Of a stretch of DNA of 64,000 bases, positions 34,663-44,455 are shown piece by piece. The stretch covers positions 62,001 to 126,000 of the forward strand of contig WRMC01000002.1 in the NCBI GenBank assembly GCA_009777335.1. The letters run 5' to 3'. The position numbers and the translations under genes are program-made. A model generated the notes under the pieces. That model was not told where the DNA came from, searched no databases, and saw nothing but the letters and a program-made list of their open reading frames with translations. The DNA is from Treponema sp. Lineage in GTDB: Bacteria > Spirochaetota > Spirochaetia > Treponematales > Breznakiellaceae. How positions within the stretch are numbered: position 1 is the first letter of the stretch; each line of letters opens with the position of its first letter.

Positions 34663-37600
34663 GGGTCCTGGTCTACCCTATCATCGATATCATCAGGTCT
34701 GTTGTCTCGGATTATTACCTCCTCTTGGATGAATTGTCCCTGGACTATTATATATACTCCGCCACCACTTTGTTCGGCAGTATTTTCTTCAATAATACCA
34801 CCATGCATAGTTACAGTAGAATTACTAATATTTAATCCTCCCCCCCATCCTCTGGCTTGATTACCCTTAAGGATTACATTATCACTCATGGTCACTGTGC
34901 TTTCTAGTATTAAAATCCCGCCACCCCGTCTTGCGACATTATTTTCGAAGATTCCACCTCTAATGTTCATTGAGCTGTTGAATATACTAATCGCCCCGCC
35001 AGTTTCAATAGAAATATTATTTCTGAAAATGGTATTTCCGCTTATAGCTATAATGCTCCCCGCAATTACTCTAATTCCACCGCCATGATTTGCTGTGTTG
35101 TTTTCTATTGTATTACCTAGTAGGTTAAGAGTAGAACCTGATACATGCAAGGCTCCCCCATAAGTGTTGGCAGTGTTATTCCTGAATACCATTCCTCCGC
35201 CTAATGTAAGGTTCCCATTAGTAAAAACAGCAATACCACCGCCATTGTTGGCCGTATTATTTTCTATCACCCCGTTATTTAGGGTAACTGTACTACCGAC
35301 AATTTGCAATCCCCCGCCATCACGGTGAGCGGTGTTATTCCTTATATAACTATTTCCTTCCATGAATAAATTAGCTTGCGTATTTAAATTGATTCCTCCG
35401 CCATTGTTTCCTGTGTTATGCTCGATGATACTGTCGATCAATCGAAGAACCCCGCCAGAACCTAGGCTTATGCCGCCTCCATTGGTGCTTCCGGTGTTAT
35501 GACCGATGATAGTGTTTTCGCTCATGGTTACTTCGGCATTACCTCCGATTAAACCCCCAGCCCCAGCGTTGGCGGTATTGTTTAGCACCAATAGTCCTTC
35601 GAAAAACGCTGTTGCATTAGTGACAATAAAGCCCCCGCCGTTGGTGCGGGCACTGTTGTTACGGATAATAAGGCCCGGTTCGGTGTGCAGGGTGCCAAGA
35701 TCCCGAACATCAAGGCCCGCGGCAAAGTCGGCGTCGTTGTTTTCGATTATTCCCCTGCGGATGACCGCGGTGCTTCTGCGTATGGTTAGGCCCCCTGCGG
35801 TACCTCCGGCGTAATTGTTACTGATGATGGTGCCTTCTTCCATAATAAAGGTAGAGCTCTGGCTTATATATAGGCCCCCGCCCTGGAACTGCACCGCCTT
35901 GTTCCCGCTTACGATAGCTCCGCCGCTAAGGGTAAGAGAGCTGGCGTCCAGGTAGGCACCACCTCCGGAGCGGTCTGCTACGTTATCGATTATTGCTCCG
36001 CCATTGAGGGTGATCATGTTCCTGGTGTTTGCTGCATAAATTCCCCCGCCAAAGTCTGCGGTGTTTTCGCTCACACGGCTTTCGTTTTCTATGGTAAGGG
36101 TGGAATCTATGCCGACATACAGGCCCCCGCCGTTAAGGGCGCTGTTTCCATGGATAACGCTATTACCACGCAGACCTGCCTGGGCATAACTTAATAAAAA
36201 AATTCCTCCGCCGGTGCGGTGTGCGGTATTATCGGTCACCATTCCGCCGTTCATCTCTAAACTTGCGCCATTTCCTCCAAGGACATAGATCCCCCCGCCG
36301 TTGTCGGCGGAATTTTCCCGTACTATGCTGCCTTCTTCCATAATAAGGGTACCGCTCTGGTTTACATACACTCCACCGCCGCCGTTCCCTGCGGTATTTT
36401 GTTCTACGATCACCCCTGTGCCCAATACAAGGTTCATGTTCATCATAAAGAAGCCGCCTCCAGATTGGCGCGCTTCGTTATTATGAATCCGTGCATGCTC
36501 ACCCAGGCTTATATAAGCATTATCTACAAAGATTCCGCCCCCATGGTTTTGGGCCCTTCCTCCCCTTATGCTACCTCTGTGTAATTGGAAGGAAGATCCC
36601 CCTCCGGTAATATAAAGATTCCCCCCGTGGCCGGCCTGATTATCTTCCAGCAGGGCTTCATCATCCATAACCAGTAATCCATTGGCCAGGAAAATACCGC
36701 CGCCTCCCCTGGGGTAGTTTAAATCCGAGGCGGTGTTGCGCCTAATGAGGGCCTTTTGTAACAATTGAGTGGTTCCGCCGTTCATGAAGAGGCCCCCGCC
36801 GGAGCCCTCGGTGCTGTTTCCTTCTATGATACCGCCGGTCATGGTAAAAGTACTGGGCCTTTCCTGGGCTCCGCCCATGGCTATGGCACCCCCTACAATA
36901 GAAGCGGTATTAGAAATTATAAGACCGCCATGGATTGTAAGATCGCTGGAAAGGACAAGAAAAGCTCCCCCTTCTCTAGAGGAGTTACCTTCGATCATGG
37001 CATCCAATATTTCTACCGAGGAGCCGTTCACCACGGCGATTCCTCCCCCTGCTCGCTGGGGAGCCTGGTTGTTTTTTATTTCTGCGTTGTGAACCACCAG
37101 GGAAGCTCCCTCTCCGATTAGGATCACAGCTCCCCCAAAATTTGATTCTGCAATATTATTATTTACGATGGCGGAATTAAATTCTGCTGTGCTGGCATCA
37201 AGTACAATGCCGCCCCCAGAAACCGCAGCGAAGTTATCCCTCACTTCTCCTCTTAGGTCTAGGTGGCTGCCGTCCCTAAGGGTCATGCCGCCTCCATTCT
37301 CCGCATGGTTATGCCGCACGGACCCTTCAATTACTATACTGCCTCCTTCCAGGGCCAAGCCGCCCCCAAAACCACCGTTGTTTTCTTCAATGACTCCCCC
37401 GGGTCCCAGGGTAAATTGGCTTTCGATAACATAGACCCCCCCGCCGGTGCTGGCACTTCCTCCGGTAAGGATTAAATCATCCACCCGGACAGGCTGGGTG
37501 TTTTCTATATAGAGGACCCGCAGTCTTCCCCCTGCATCGAGGCCCGAGCCGGGCCCGGCACCCCGAAAATGTATGGCAGGGAAGTCGTTCCCCCGGATTG

Positions 37601-37886
37601 CCGCCATGGCAAAGATGGTCGCATCTGCTCCGTAGGTGCTCACCATGCCGTCTATGATGATATGGGCGGTATCAAAGGGCTGCTCCAGATAGGCCCTCCG
37701 GATCAAACTTAGGGCCCGCTGGACCGAGGCAAGATCCTGGCCCCAGGTGCCATCAAGCTGATCGTCTCCATTGGCGGACACAAACCATTCGGTCTGGGGG
37801 GCCTGGGAGTAGAGGGGACTGCCCAGGAGGCAGAGGCATAGCACAATAAACCCAGAGGCCAATGGAGCCAATGATCGAAGGTTCAT
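34659..37886 (-). CDS. Secreted GGG-repeat beta-helix protein, large paralogue
   Basis: 1075 aa. A signal peptide ends at about YSQA and is followed by the same N-domain as the short paralogue. About 900 residues of short repeats come next, with alternating GGG(I/L) and N-N-T-A turns, predicting a long right-handed parallel beta-helix fibre. There is no C-terminal barrel, sortase motif or LPXTG; it ends in RPDDIDDRVDQDP. It resembles Chlamydia Pmp passengers and some treponeme surface proteins. The ATG lies 6 nt after TATTAT (37893-37898). The repeats are diverged at DNA level. Confidence 0.75.
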   Translation of the reverse strand: MNLRSLAPLASGFIVLCLCLLGSPLYSQAPQTEWFVSANGDDQLDGTWGQDLASVQRALSLIRRAYLEQPFDTAHIIIDGMVSTYGADATIFAMAAIRGNDFPAIHFRGAGPGSGLDAGGRLRVLYIENTQPVRVDDLILTGGSASTGGGVYVIESQFTLGPGGVIEENNGGFGGGLALEGGSIVIEGSVRHNHAENGGGMTLRDGSHLDLRGEVRDNFAAVSGGGIVLDASTAEFNSAIVNNNIAESNFGGAVILIGEGASLVVHNAEIKNNQAPQRAGGGIAVVNGSSVEILDAMIEGNSSREGGAFLVLSSDLTIHGGLIISNTASIVGGAIAMGGAQERPSTFTMTGGIIEGNSTEGSGGGLFMNGGTTQLLQKALIRRNTASDLNYPRGGGGIFLANGLLVMDDEALLEDNQAGHGGNLYITGGGSSFQLHRGSIRGGRAQNHGGGIFVDNAYISLGEHARIHNNEARQSGGGFFMMNMNLVLGTGVIVEQNTAGNGGGGVYVNQSGTLIMEEGSIVRENSADNGGGIYVLGGNGASLEMNGGMVTDNTAHRTGGGIFLLSYAQAGLRGNSVIHGNSALNGGGLYVGIDSTLTIENESRVSENTADFGGGIYAANTRNMITLNGGAIIDNVADRSGGGAYLDASSLTLSGGAIVSGNKAVQFQGGGLYISQSSTFIMEEGTIISNNYAGGTAGGLTIRRSTAVIRRGIIENNDADFAAGLDVRDLGTLHTEPGLIIRNNSARTNGGGFIVTNATAFFEGLLVLNNTANAGAGGLIGGNAEVTMSENTIIGHNTGSTNGGGISLGSGGVLRLIDSIIEHNTGNNGGGINLNTQANLFMEGNSYIRNNTAHRDGGGLQIVGSTVTLNNGVIENNTANNGGGIAVFTNGNLTLGGGMVFRNNTANTYGGALHVSGSTLNLLGNTIENNTANHGGGIRVIAGSIIAISGNTIFRNNISIETGGAISIFNSSMNIRGGIFENNVARRGGGILILESTVTMSDNVILKGNQARGWGGGLNISNSTVTMHGGIIEENTAEQSGGGVYIIVQGQFIQEEVIIRDNRPDDIDDRVDQDP
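37666..37840. repeat. 175-bp direct repeat, copy 2
   Basis: The counterpart of 33838-34012 in the large gene, same reading frame. Recombination between the copies would remove 3.83 kb, including both toxin-antitoxin genes. Confidence 0.85.
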
Positions 37887-38036
37887 ATGGAAATAATAGC
37901 TTAAAATGACACTTTTTTCATCTTTTTTTACTTTTTCTCCCGAAAAATCGAAGTATTTTGCATCCTGGGGCCGTATAGTAGTGCCAGGCTAATCAATGAA
38001 TGCCAGGCCCGGCGGACCCGGGGCCGCTGGAATTTT

Positions 38037-38051
38037 ACCAACAGAGTTGGT
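38037..38051 (+). promoter_or_regulatory. Operator-like palindrome upstream of ssb
   Basis: ACCAAC/GTTGGT with 3-nt spacer, overlapping the region where the -10 of ssb (TATATA, 38053) would lie. No regulator is recognised. The palindrome is short, so it may be chance. Confidence 0.3.
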
Positions 38052-38069
38052 GTATATACGGAGGTATAT

Positions 38070-38519
38070 ATGAATAGTCTTAATAGTGTCCTTATAGAAG
38101 GAAACATGGTCAGGGACCCCATGCTAAAGCAAACTCAAAAGGGAACGGCGGTGTGCAATTTTTCCATCGCCTCCAACCGGTTTTACCGGCATGATTCCAA
38201 CATGGAACAGGAAGTGGGCTTTTTTGATGTGGAGGCCTGGGGGCGTTTGGCCGAGTCCTGCGGATCCAGGGGCCGAAAGGGGAGGGGGGTAAGGGTCGTA
38301 GGCCGGCTCAAGCAGGATCGCTGGACCGATCAGGAGGGGAAAAACCGTTCCAAGGTTTCTATCGTGGCAGAACATGTGGAGTACCGGACGGAATTCAAAA
38401 AGGGCAAGGAAACTGAGCTGGATGCGGCTTCCCAGGCAGAAACGGCCCTCGAAGAAGAAGATGATGGTTATGCGGATGATATTACCGAAGCCGAAGAAAT
38501 GGAGGCCCTGGCTTTTTAA
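38070..38519 (+). CDS. ssb: Single-stranded DNA-binding protein
   Basis: 149 aa. OB-fold from residue 1 to about 108 (LNSVLIEGNMVRDPML, FFDVEAWGRLAESCGSRGRKGRGVRVVGRLKQ). An acidic linker follows, ending in an acidic/hydrophobic tip (EEMEALAF), the site where SSB partner proteins dock. The usual tip is DDDIPF, so this one is a variant that keeps the terminal Phe. The ATG follows GGAGGTAT. Its stop overlaps the stop of the U32 gene in TTAA. A replication or repair role is clear. Confidence 0.92.
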   Translation: MNSLNSVLIEGNMVRDPMLKQTQKGTAVCNFSIASNRFYRHDSNMEQEVGFFDVEAWGRLAESCGSRGRKGRGVRVVGRLKQDRWTDQEGKNRSKVSIVAEHVEYRTEFKKGKETELDAASQAETALEEEDDGYADDITEAEEMEALAF

Positions 38520-40435
38520 GACTCGGGCCTAAGACCTAGGGCAGGGGACCCCGGCTCCTGCCTCTGGGTTTTTTCTTCCTGATTATAAAAGCCGTTTTTC
38601 CAGTTGAAGCGGCTCACTCCCCTTAGGGGGGCAGAAATTTTTACCGCTTCCATTATTTCCCTGTACTCCGCCTTTTTTAAGGGCAGGTCAGAAAAATCCA
38701 TAAAAAACTTGGTAAACCCGGCCTTCGTTAAGAAGGGGATCTTGTCCAGGATGGAAAAGGTAAGCTGGGGGTAGACCAGGTAGCCCTCTGGGCTGGGGGT
38801 TAATCTGAAGACCCCTTCCTGGCTGTCCGAGAAGTATTGAAAATCCCAACGGTCATCCTGAGCCCTGGGGATGCGGAAGAGGCTGGGCCGGGCAAAGACA
38901 GGGACCAGGACCTGGTTGCGCCCGTGGGTGCTCCTTTGCATACTCCCAGGGAAGGTTTTTTCCAGGTTCTGGCGGTTATTCTCCAGGGGGGAGATGCAAT
39001 AATGGAGCCCCGAACCGGAAAGGAAGTTCCAGGCCCAGCCGTTAAAGGCATAGAGCCAGGGGCCGGCAATGAGGAGGGCCCTGGCCTGGGGATCCATTCC
39101 CCGGCGGAAGAGGGATACATGGCCCAGGTTATTGATGATATAGCTGGTATAAGATTTTGCCATCAGGGCCGAAATGTCTTCTTCCAGTTCTTCGGCTTCT
39201 TCCTGGGCGAAAAAGGGATCAAGAAAAAGGATGATATCCCTGGGCGGGAAGGGGAGACCCCGGGCCTCCAGAAGCTGGGCCCTCAGTTTACGGTTTAGGG
39301 GTAAAATTGCTTTGGCTGGCCGGGCCGACTGTAAAATATAGAGATCTTCGATCTTGGAAACCATGGTGTAGATACCATCGGGCAGTTCCAGGGAAGCCCC
39401 CTGTTTTTTAGAGTCCTTCTTCCCGGCCTTGGCCTTAATGCTCGGGGCCTCGCCTTTTTTCTCATGTACCACCAGGGGAGGGGCCTTGTCTTTTCCAGGG
39501 ACCCGTTTAAAGCTGCTAAGGTTCTGGGGCATGACCCTGTTATAGCGCCGGCTCCGGGTTCTGCCCTCAAGGGCCTTCTTGGCGGCCCCCTGCAGAATTT
39601 CCCGGCCATGCGCTATGGCCCTTTGGAGATCCTCCTCATCTTCCTCTAAACTGTCCAAGACCAGCCGGTACGCGGAAACTGCGGCTCCCACATAATCGGC
39701 CCCCCTCATTCTGCCGTCTATCAAGAGGGCATTAACCCCTGTCTGGGCCAGGGCAGCCGCATCATCGATCAGCTGTTGATCTCCGGGGTAAAAATAGGAG
39801 TCCCCCCTCTCCTGGACCGCATAACCTTCGTCCCCTTCGTTTTCGGCATGGGCTATGTAGTGCCTCCGGCAGGCCTGGGTGCAGATCCCCCGGTTGGCCG
39901 ATTTCCCCCCGAGGAAGCTGGAAAACAGACAGAGCCCCGAGGCGCTTATGCAGGTAGCTCCCTGGACATACACCCCCAGGTCCATGTTGGTGAGGGCCCG
40001 TATATCGCCGATTTCCTTTAAAGAGAGCTGCCTGGCCAGGATTACCCTGGAAAAACCCTGCCGTGAAAGGAGGTTTACCCCCCTGGCAGAGGCGGCATTC
40101 ATCTGGACCGATGCCTGAAGCTTAAGGGCCGGGAACTCTTCCCTGGCCATGGCGGCCATGCCAAGGTCTTGCACCATGACTCCATCGGGCCCCAGGCTAT
40201 GGAGATATTTTAAGAGCTGGTACATCCGGTCCGCTTCCCTCTGTTCAAAGACCCGGTCGGTTTTTATATAGAGCTTCCGGCCCATGCGATGAAGGGAGCG
40301 CAGGGCCCCCTCACATTGGGGAAAGGTAAAGTTAGTAAGACCCATGTAGACCCCATCGGCCCCTTCGCCTATCGCTGCATCAAGCATCTCAGGGGAAAGA
40401 GCGGGCGCCACCAGTTCTATATTTTGCAAAGCCAT
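38516..40435 (-). CDS. Peptidase U32-family protein (RlhA/YegQ-like), long form
   Basis: 639 aa. The N-terminal barrel reads LVAPALSPEMLDAAIGEGADGVYMG. The Fe-S cysteines are in QGATCISASGLCLFSS and ANRGICTQACRRHY, so all four are present. After residue 300 there is a basic, low-complexity linker and a C-terminal domain of about 280 residues. U32 proteins are named peptidases, but several (RlhA, TrhP, UbiU) are prephenate- or Fe-S-dependent hydroxylases of RNA or quinones. The true substrate is not shown here. The promoter has its -10 only 8 nt before the ATG. Confidence 0.85.
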   Translation of the reverse strand: MALQNIELVAPALSPEMLDAAIGEGADGVYMGLTNFTFPQCEGALRSLHRMGRKLYIKTDRVFEQREADRMYQLLKYLHSLGPDGVMVQDLGMAAMAREEFPALKLQASVQMNAASARGVNLLSRQGFSRVILARQLSLKEIGDIRALTNMDLGVYVQGATCISASGLCLFSSFLGGKSANRGICTQACRRHYIAHAENEGDEGYAVQERGDSYFYPGDQQLIDDAAALAQTGVNALLIDGRMRGADYVGAAVSAYRLVLDSLEEDEEDLQRAIAHGREILQGAAKKALEGRTRSRRYNRVMPQNLSSFKRVPGKDKAPPLVVHEKKGEAPSIKAKAGKKDSKKQGASLELPDGIYTMVSKIEDLYILQSARPAKAILPLNRKLRAQLLEARGLPFPPRDIILFLDPFFAQEEAEELEEDISALMAKSYTSYIINNLGHVSLFRRGMDPQARALLIAGPWLYAFNGWAWNFLSGSGLHYCISPLENNRQNLEKTFPGSMQRSTHGRNQVLVPVFARPSLFRIPRAQDDRWDFQYFSDSQEGVFRLTPSPEGYLVYPQLTFSILDKIPFLTKAGFTKFFMDFSDLPLKKAEYREIMEAVKISAPLRGVSRFNWKNGFYNQEEKTQRQEPGSPALGLRPES

Positions 40436-40443
40436 GTCCGGCC

Positions 40444-40472
40444 AGTATAAAGAGATTATCCCCCAGGGACAA
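40444..40472 (-). promoter_or_regulatory. Promoter of the U32 gene, near-leaderless
   Basis: Minus strand TTGTCC (40467-40472), 17 bp, TATACT (40444-40449), then 8 nt to the ATG at 40435. The predicted leader is 1-2 nt. Confidence 0.6.
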
Positions 40473-40496
40473 TAGCTGGCCTGTTTATTTCCATCA

Positions 40497-40525
40497 TTGC
40501 TACATCCTTCATTTTTCTATATACT
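40497..40525 (+). promoter_or_regulatory. Promoter of the XRE-cupin regulator
   Basis: TTGCTA (40497-40502), 17 bp, TATACT (40520-40525). The leader of about 30 nt includes AAGGAG before the ATG at 40563. It is divergent from the U32 promoter, with 24 bp between the two -35 boxes. Confidence 0.65.
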
Positions 40526-40562
40526 TCTACCGAATCGCAGAAACATGAAGGAGAAAATTTTT

Positions 40563-41150
40563 ATGGCTTCCAAGAACTCTTTGGGTAAACGTATTTCAGA
40601 ATTATGCAAAACCTATAACCTTACCGCCGAAGCTCTTGCTGAGCGGAGCGGTTTATCCATAGACCTTATCCGCCGAATTGAGCTCGAAGATCACATCCCC
40701 GATCTAGCGCCCCTGGTTAAAATTGCCCGGGCCCTGGGGGTTAGGCTTGGCACCCTTTTGGATGACCATGAAAAATTGGGCCCTGTCATTACCAGATCCG
40801 GTACCGCCGAAGACGCGGCCCGGTTTATCACCGGTCTGCCCGAGGCTGGAGCGGCAGGGGGGGACAGGCAGGGACTCAGCTTTAGGGCTCTGGCATCTGA
40901 CAAGAGCGGCCGCCACATGGAGCCTTTTATCGTAGACATAGAGCCCAATGCGGAACAGAAGCTGTCCGCCCATGAGGGTGAGGAATTCATCTTTGTAATT
41001 TCCGGCAGCTTTACCCTGGAATACGGCACCGAGTCCCATACCCTTAAAGAGGGAGATTCGGTTTATTATGATTCTATCGTTCCTCACCGTTTGTTTTCCG
41101 CCGATGGCAAAACGGTGAAGATTCTGGCGGTAATCTACACTCCACTTTGA
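40563..41150 (+). CDS. XRE-family regulator with C-terminal cupin domain
   Basis: 195 aa. An N-terminal helix-turn-helix (LGKRISELCKTYNLTAEALAERSGLS, residues 6-60) is joined to a cupin barrel (EFIFVISGSFTLEYG, GDSVYYDSIVPHRLF). This is a ligand-sensing transcription factor layout. I start at ATG 40563 because AAGGAG lies 10 nt before it. The acyl-CoA ligase gene follows at 33 nt in the same direction, so the regulator probably controls that operon and senses a carboxylic acid or its CoA ester. Confidence 0.88.
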   Translation: MASKNSLGKRISELCKTYNLTAEALAERSGLSIDLIRRIELEDHIPDLAPLVKIARALGVRLGTLLDDHEKLGPVITRSGTAEDAARFITGLPEAGAAGGDRQGLSFRALASDKSGRHMEPFIVDIEPNAEQKLSAHEGEEFIFVISGSFTLEYGTESHTLKEGDSVYYDSIVPHRLFSADGKTVKILAVIYTPL

Positions 41151-41183
41151 TTTGCGGCATCTGGGCCGCTAAAGGATATATCT

Positions 41184-42836
41184 ATGCAATACCTAGAAAC
41201 TACCCTGGGGCATATGCTCAGGGACAGGGCCAAGACCCAACCGGATCGGGATTTTATTATTTATGCAGACCGGGATCTCCGGTTCACCTATGGAGAATTC
41301 GACAAGCGGGTCGATGACCTGGCCAGGGGCTTTCTGGCCATGGGTTTAAAAAAAGGTGATCACCTGGGTATCTGGGCTACCAATGTCCCCGACTGGAACA
41401 CCATCCTCTTTGCCTGTGCCCGGCTGGGGATAGTATCTGTTACGGTGAACACCAGCTACAAGACCCATGAGCTCGAATACGTGATGAAGCAATCGGACCT
41501 GGCCTGCATCTGTGTCATAGACGGCTACAGGGATTCTGATTATGTGGCCATGGTAAACGAGCTGGTCCCTGAGTTAAAAACCAATGCCCGGGGACACCTG
41601 GTTTCCGAAAAGTTTCCTTCCCTTAAGCATGTGATCTATGTGGGGCAGCAGAAGCACCGGGGAATGTATTCCATGAGTGAGGTTCTCCTCTTGGGCCAGC
41701 ATGGGAGCAATGAGGAATTAGAAACGATAGAAGCTTCTATAGATACCAACGATGTGGTGAACATGCAGTACACCAGCGGCACCACAGGTTTTCCCAAGGG
41801 GGTCATGCTCACCCACCGGAACATCCTCAATAATGGTCTGGGGATAGGGGACAACCAGCGGCTCACCGAGCACGATATAGTCTGCCTCCCGGTACCGCTC
41901 TTTCACTGTTTTGGGCTGGTCCTTGGAATGATGGCGGTCCTTACCCATGGGTCCGCCGCGGCCCTGGTGGAGTGGTTTGATCCCCTCCTGGTCCTGGCCA
42001 CGGTACAAAAGGAAAAATGCACCGCCCTCTACGGGGTTCCCACCATGTTCATCGCCGAGCTTAATCACCCCATGTTTAACATGTTTGACCTCTCGAGTCT
42101 CCGTACGGGGATTATGGCTGGCTCGCCCTGTCCCATAGAAACCATGCGGCAGGTCATCGACCTTATGCACATGAAGGAAGTGACCATCTGCTACGGCCTT
42201 ACCGAGTCTTCTCCGGTGATGACCCAGACCAGCTACGACGATGATATCGAAACCAAGGTTGAAACCGTGGGCCGGGCCATGCCTGGGGTAGAGGTGAGCA
42301 TTAGGGATCCCGAAACCGGAGAGGAATGTCCCGACGGGGTACATGGGGAGTTCTGCTGCCGGGGTTATAACAGCATGAAGGGCTATTATAAAATGCCCGA
42401 GGCCACCGCCCAGTGCATCGATAAGGATGGCTGGCTCCATTCGGGGGACCTGGGGGTCCGGAACGATAAGGGCCTTTTTAGGGTTACCGGCAGGATCAAG
42501 GACATGATCATCCGGGGGGGAGAAAACATCTACCCCAAGGAGATCGAAGATTTTCTATACACCATGCCGGGGGTTAAGGATGTCCAGGTGGTGGGCATCA
42601 GCGATAAACGCTACGGCGAAGAGGCGGGGGCCTTTATTATCCTCCACCCCGAAACAGCCATAAGCGAAGAGGATGTTAAGGACTATTGCCGGGGTAAGAT
42701 AGCCCGGTACAAGATCCCCCGGTATGTGTTTTTCGTAGATTCCTTTCCCCTTACCGCCAGCGGCAAGATACAGAAGTATCTTTTACGGGAACAGGGTGAT
42801 AAACTGGTAGCAGCTCAGGTACCTTCTGGTTCTTAA
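41184..42836 (+). CDS. Acyl-CoA synthetase (AMP-forming, long-chain type)
   Basis: 550 aa. It activates a carboxylic acid with ATP and CoA. The adenylation motifs are complete: [18 protein letters not shown] (A3), YGLTESSPV (A5), GWLHSGDLG (A7), [20 protein letters not shown] (A8) and [13 protein letters not shown] (A10, catalytic Lys). The substrate is likely a fatty acid, or a short-chain acid. The gene is paired with an XRE-cupin regulator, a common arrangement in anaerobes. Cytoplasmic or peripheral membrane. Confidence 0.92.
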   Translation: MQYLETTLGHMLRDRAKTQPDRDFIIYADRDLRFTYGEFDKRVDDLARGFLAMGLKKGDHLGIWATNVPDWNTILFACARLGIVSVTVNTSYKTHELEYVMKQSDLACICVIDGYRDSDYVAMVNELVPELKTNARGHLVSEKFPSLKHVIYVGQQKHRGMYSMSEVLLLGQHGSNEELETIEASIDTNDVVNMQYTSGTTGFPKGVMLTHRNILNNGLGIGDNQRLTEHDIVCLPVPLFHCFGLVLGMMAVLTHGSAAALVEWFDPLLVLATVQKEKCTALYGVPTMFIAELNHPMFNMFDLSSLRTGIMAGSPCPIETMRQVIDLMHMKEVTICYGLTESSPVMTQTSYDDDIETKVETVGRAMPGVEVSIRDPETGEECPDGVHGEFCCRGYNSMKGYYKMPEATAQCIDKDGWLHSGDLGVRNDKGLFRVTGRIKDMIIRGGENIYPKEIEDFLYTMPGVKDVQVVGISDKRYGEEAGAFIILHPETAISEEDVKDYCRGKIARYKIPRYVFFVDSFPLTASGKIQKYLLREQGDKLVAAQVPSGS

Positions 42837-42862
42837 GGGGGACTTGAGCTAAGGGGGAACCG

Positions 42863-44455
42863 TTGAACCGGATTTTCAAAATATCTCTGCAGATCTTCCT
42901 TTTTTTAGCCATTTATGCCCTGGCTTTTGGAGCCCGGGTCTATTGGATAAACCAAAAAGCGGGCCTCCATGAAGATGAAGGGATCTCCATGGCCCTGTCG
43001 AGTTACAGGGAATATTTCTGGGACCAAAACTTTGAAAGCAACCAGCCCTATACGGGGCAGGAAGCCCAGGATCTTTCCCTTATACCCAGCGACATTTCTG
43101 TCTCCAGTGCCTTCCAGGACATAGGCCGTCTCTGGCGTGACAGCCGGGACCCGCCCCATACTAACCTCTATTATTCCTTCCTTAGGCTGGCCTTTATTAA
43201 TTTTCCTTCCTTTGATATGCAGGAAGCAATTCTGCGGGGCACCCGCTTAAACCTCATCTTTTTCACCCTCTCCTTTATTTTCTTTTTCCTGTTTCTGCGC
43301 CATGTTTTTCCCCAATCCAAGCTTTTTCAATATGCCGGCCTTTTCTGTGCCTTCCTTTCTACCGCCGGTATTTCCAATACCCTCTTTCTGCGGCCCTACC
43401 AGCTGCAAGAGGCCCTGTTCATAATTTTTATCTTTTGTGCAGTCAAGTTGATGCGGGCAGAAAAGCTGCCCCCCCTCATTTTCCCCCTCTCCCTTATTAC
43501 CGCCTTAACCCTTTTGTCCGGCTACTATGCCATCATCCTGGTGGTCCTCTTTGGCATTTATCTCATCATCGATTCCATAAAAGAAGGGACCCAGGAAAGA
43601 ATAAAATTTTATGCAGTTATTTTTGGCATAAGCCTGGTCATTGCCCAGGTTCTGTACCTGCGTTATATCCAGGGCTTCTTCTCCTACCGGGCCACGGAGA
43701 TTCCCCGGACCCTCTTCCAGTTTTTTATTGATAACACCCTGGTTTCTTTTATGGAACTTTCCTGGATGATGCATCGGCATTATTTCGCCCTCCCTGGCAT
43801 CCTCCTCTGTGTTGTCCTTTTTTGCAGCAACCGCTTCCTTTATAAAAAATTCTCCTTTGGATTGCCAGGGGTGGTTTTGCTTATAAGCCTCATTTATATT
43901 TCTCTGGCCATGCTAAGTGCTCCCTATAAGCTGCTCCGTTATGCCATGCCTATGTTCCCCTTCCTCATCCTTATTCCCCTTTGCTTTCTGGAATCTCTGG
44001 AGCTTCAGGGCAGGAAAAAATTATTTACCATAGCTGCCATTGCTGTTTTGTGCTTCGGGTTTTTGCTCCCCCTAAGGGATCAGAGTAAAGTAGAGCATCT
44101 CTATCTAACCAAGGGCGACAATTACATTTTTATCGATGAGCCTGATATACCTGTTTTGATCATGAACCGCTCCCTCTGGAGGTATGCCGACCTGGTTCCC
44201 TACTTTAATAAAGAGCAGGTTTACTACTTCTTTGATTCCCCCGACGATATCTTCCCCTATCTAAATGATTACGGGGAAGTGTTCGTTATCATAGAGATGG
44301 CCCAGCCCTATATACGGGTTATCAACAACATGCCATTTGCGGTAGACGGCTATCCGGTGAGGTTCTTTGCCCACTTTAAGCTGCACCTCCCCCCCGACTT
44401 CCCCCTGGAGGATTTCATCGAGAGGGGTCAGAATCCGGGTAGTCCTAGCAGCTAA
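42863..44455 (+). CDS. GT-C-like polytopic membrane glycosyltransferase or mannosyltransferase-like protein
   Basis: 530 aa with about ten membrane segments in the first 400 residues and a C-terminal soluble region of about 130. An acidic pair in the first loop (LHEDEGISM) fits the catalytic DE/ED of PMT/ArnT-type GT-C enzymes that use polyprenyl-phosphate sugars. The start is TTG at 42863, supported by AAGGGGG. The acceptor is unknown. It follows the acyl-CoA ligase by 26 nt and may be in that operon. It overlaps the convergent GH116 gene by 11 nt. Confidence 0.7.
   Translation: MNRIFKISLQIFLFLAIYALAFGARVYWINQKAGLHEDEGISMALSSYREYFWDQNFESNQPYTGQEAQDLSLIPSDISVSSAFQDIGRLWRDSRDPPHTNLYYSFLRLAFINFPSFDMQEAILRGTRLNLIFFTLSFIFFFLFLRHVFPQSKLFQYAGLFCAFLSTAGISNTLFLRPYQLQEALFIIFIFCAVKLMRAEKLPPLIFPLSLITALTLLSGYYAIILVVLFGIYLIIDSIKEGTQERIKFYAVIFGISLVIAQVLYLRYIQGFFSYRATEIPRTLFQFFIDNTLVSFMELSWMMHRHYFALPGILLCVVLFCSNRFLYKKFSFGLPGVVLLISLIYISLAMLSAPYKLLRYAMPMFPFLILIPLCFLESLELQGRKKLFTIAAIAVLCFGFLLPLRDQSKVEHLYLTKGDNYIFIDEPDIPVLIMNRSLWRYADLVPYFNKEQVYYFFDSPDDIFPYLNDYGEVFVIIEMAQPYIRVINNMPFAVDGYPVRFFAHFKLHLPPDFPLEDFIERGQNPGSPSS

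Noticed and set aside
40497-40562. Upstream start of the XRE-cupin gene
   Set aside because: The TTG at 40497 is the -35 box; the AAGGAG site points to ATG 40563.
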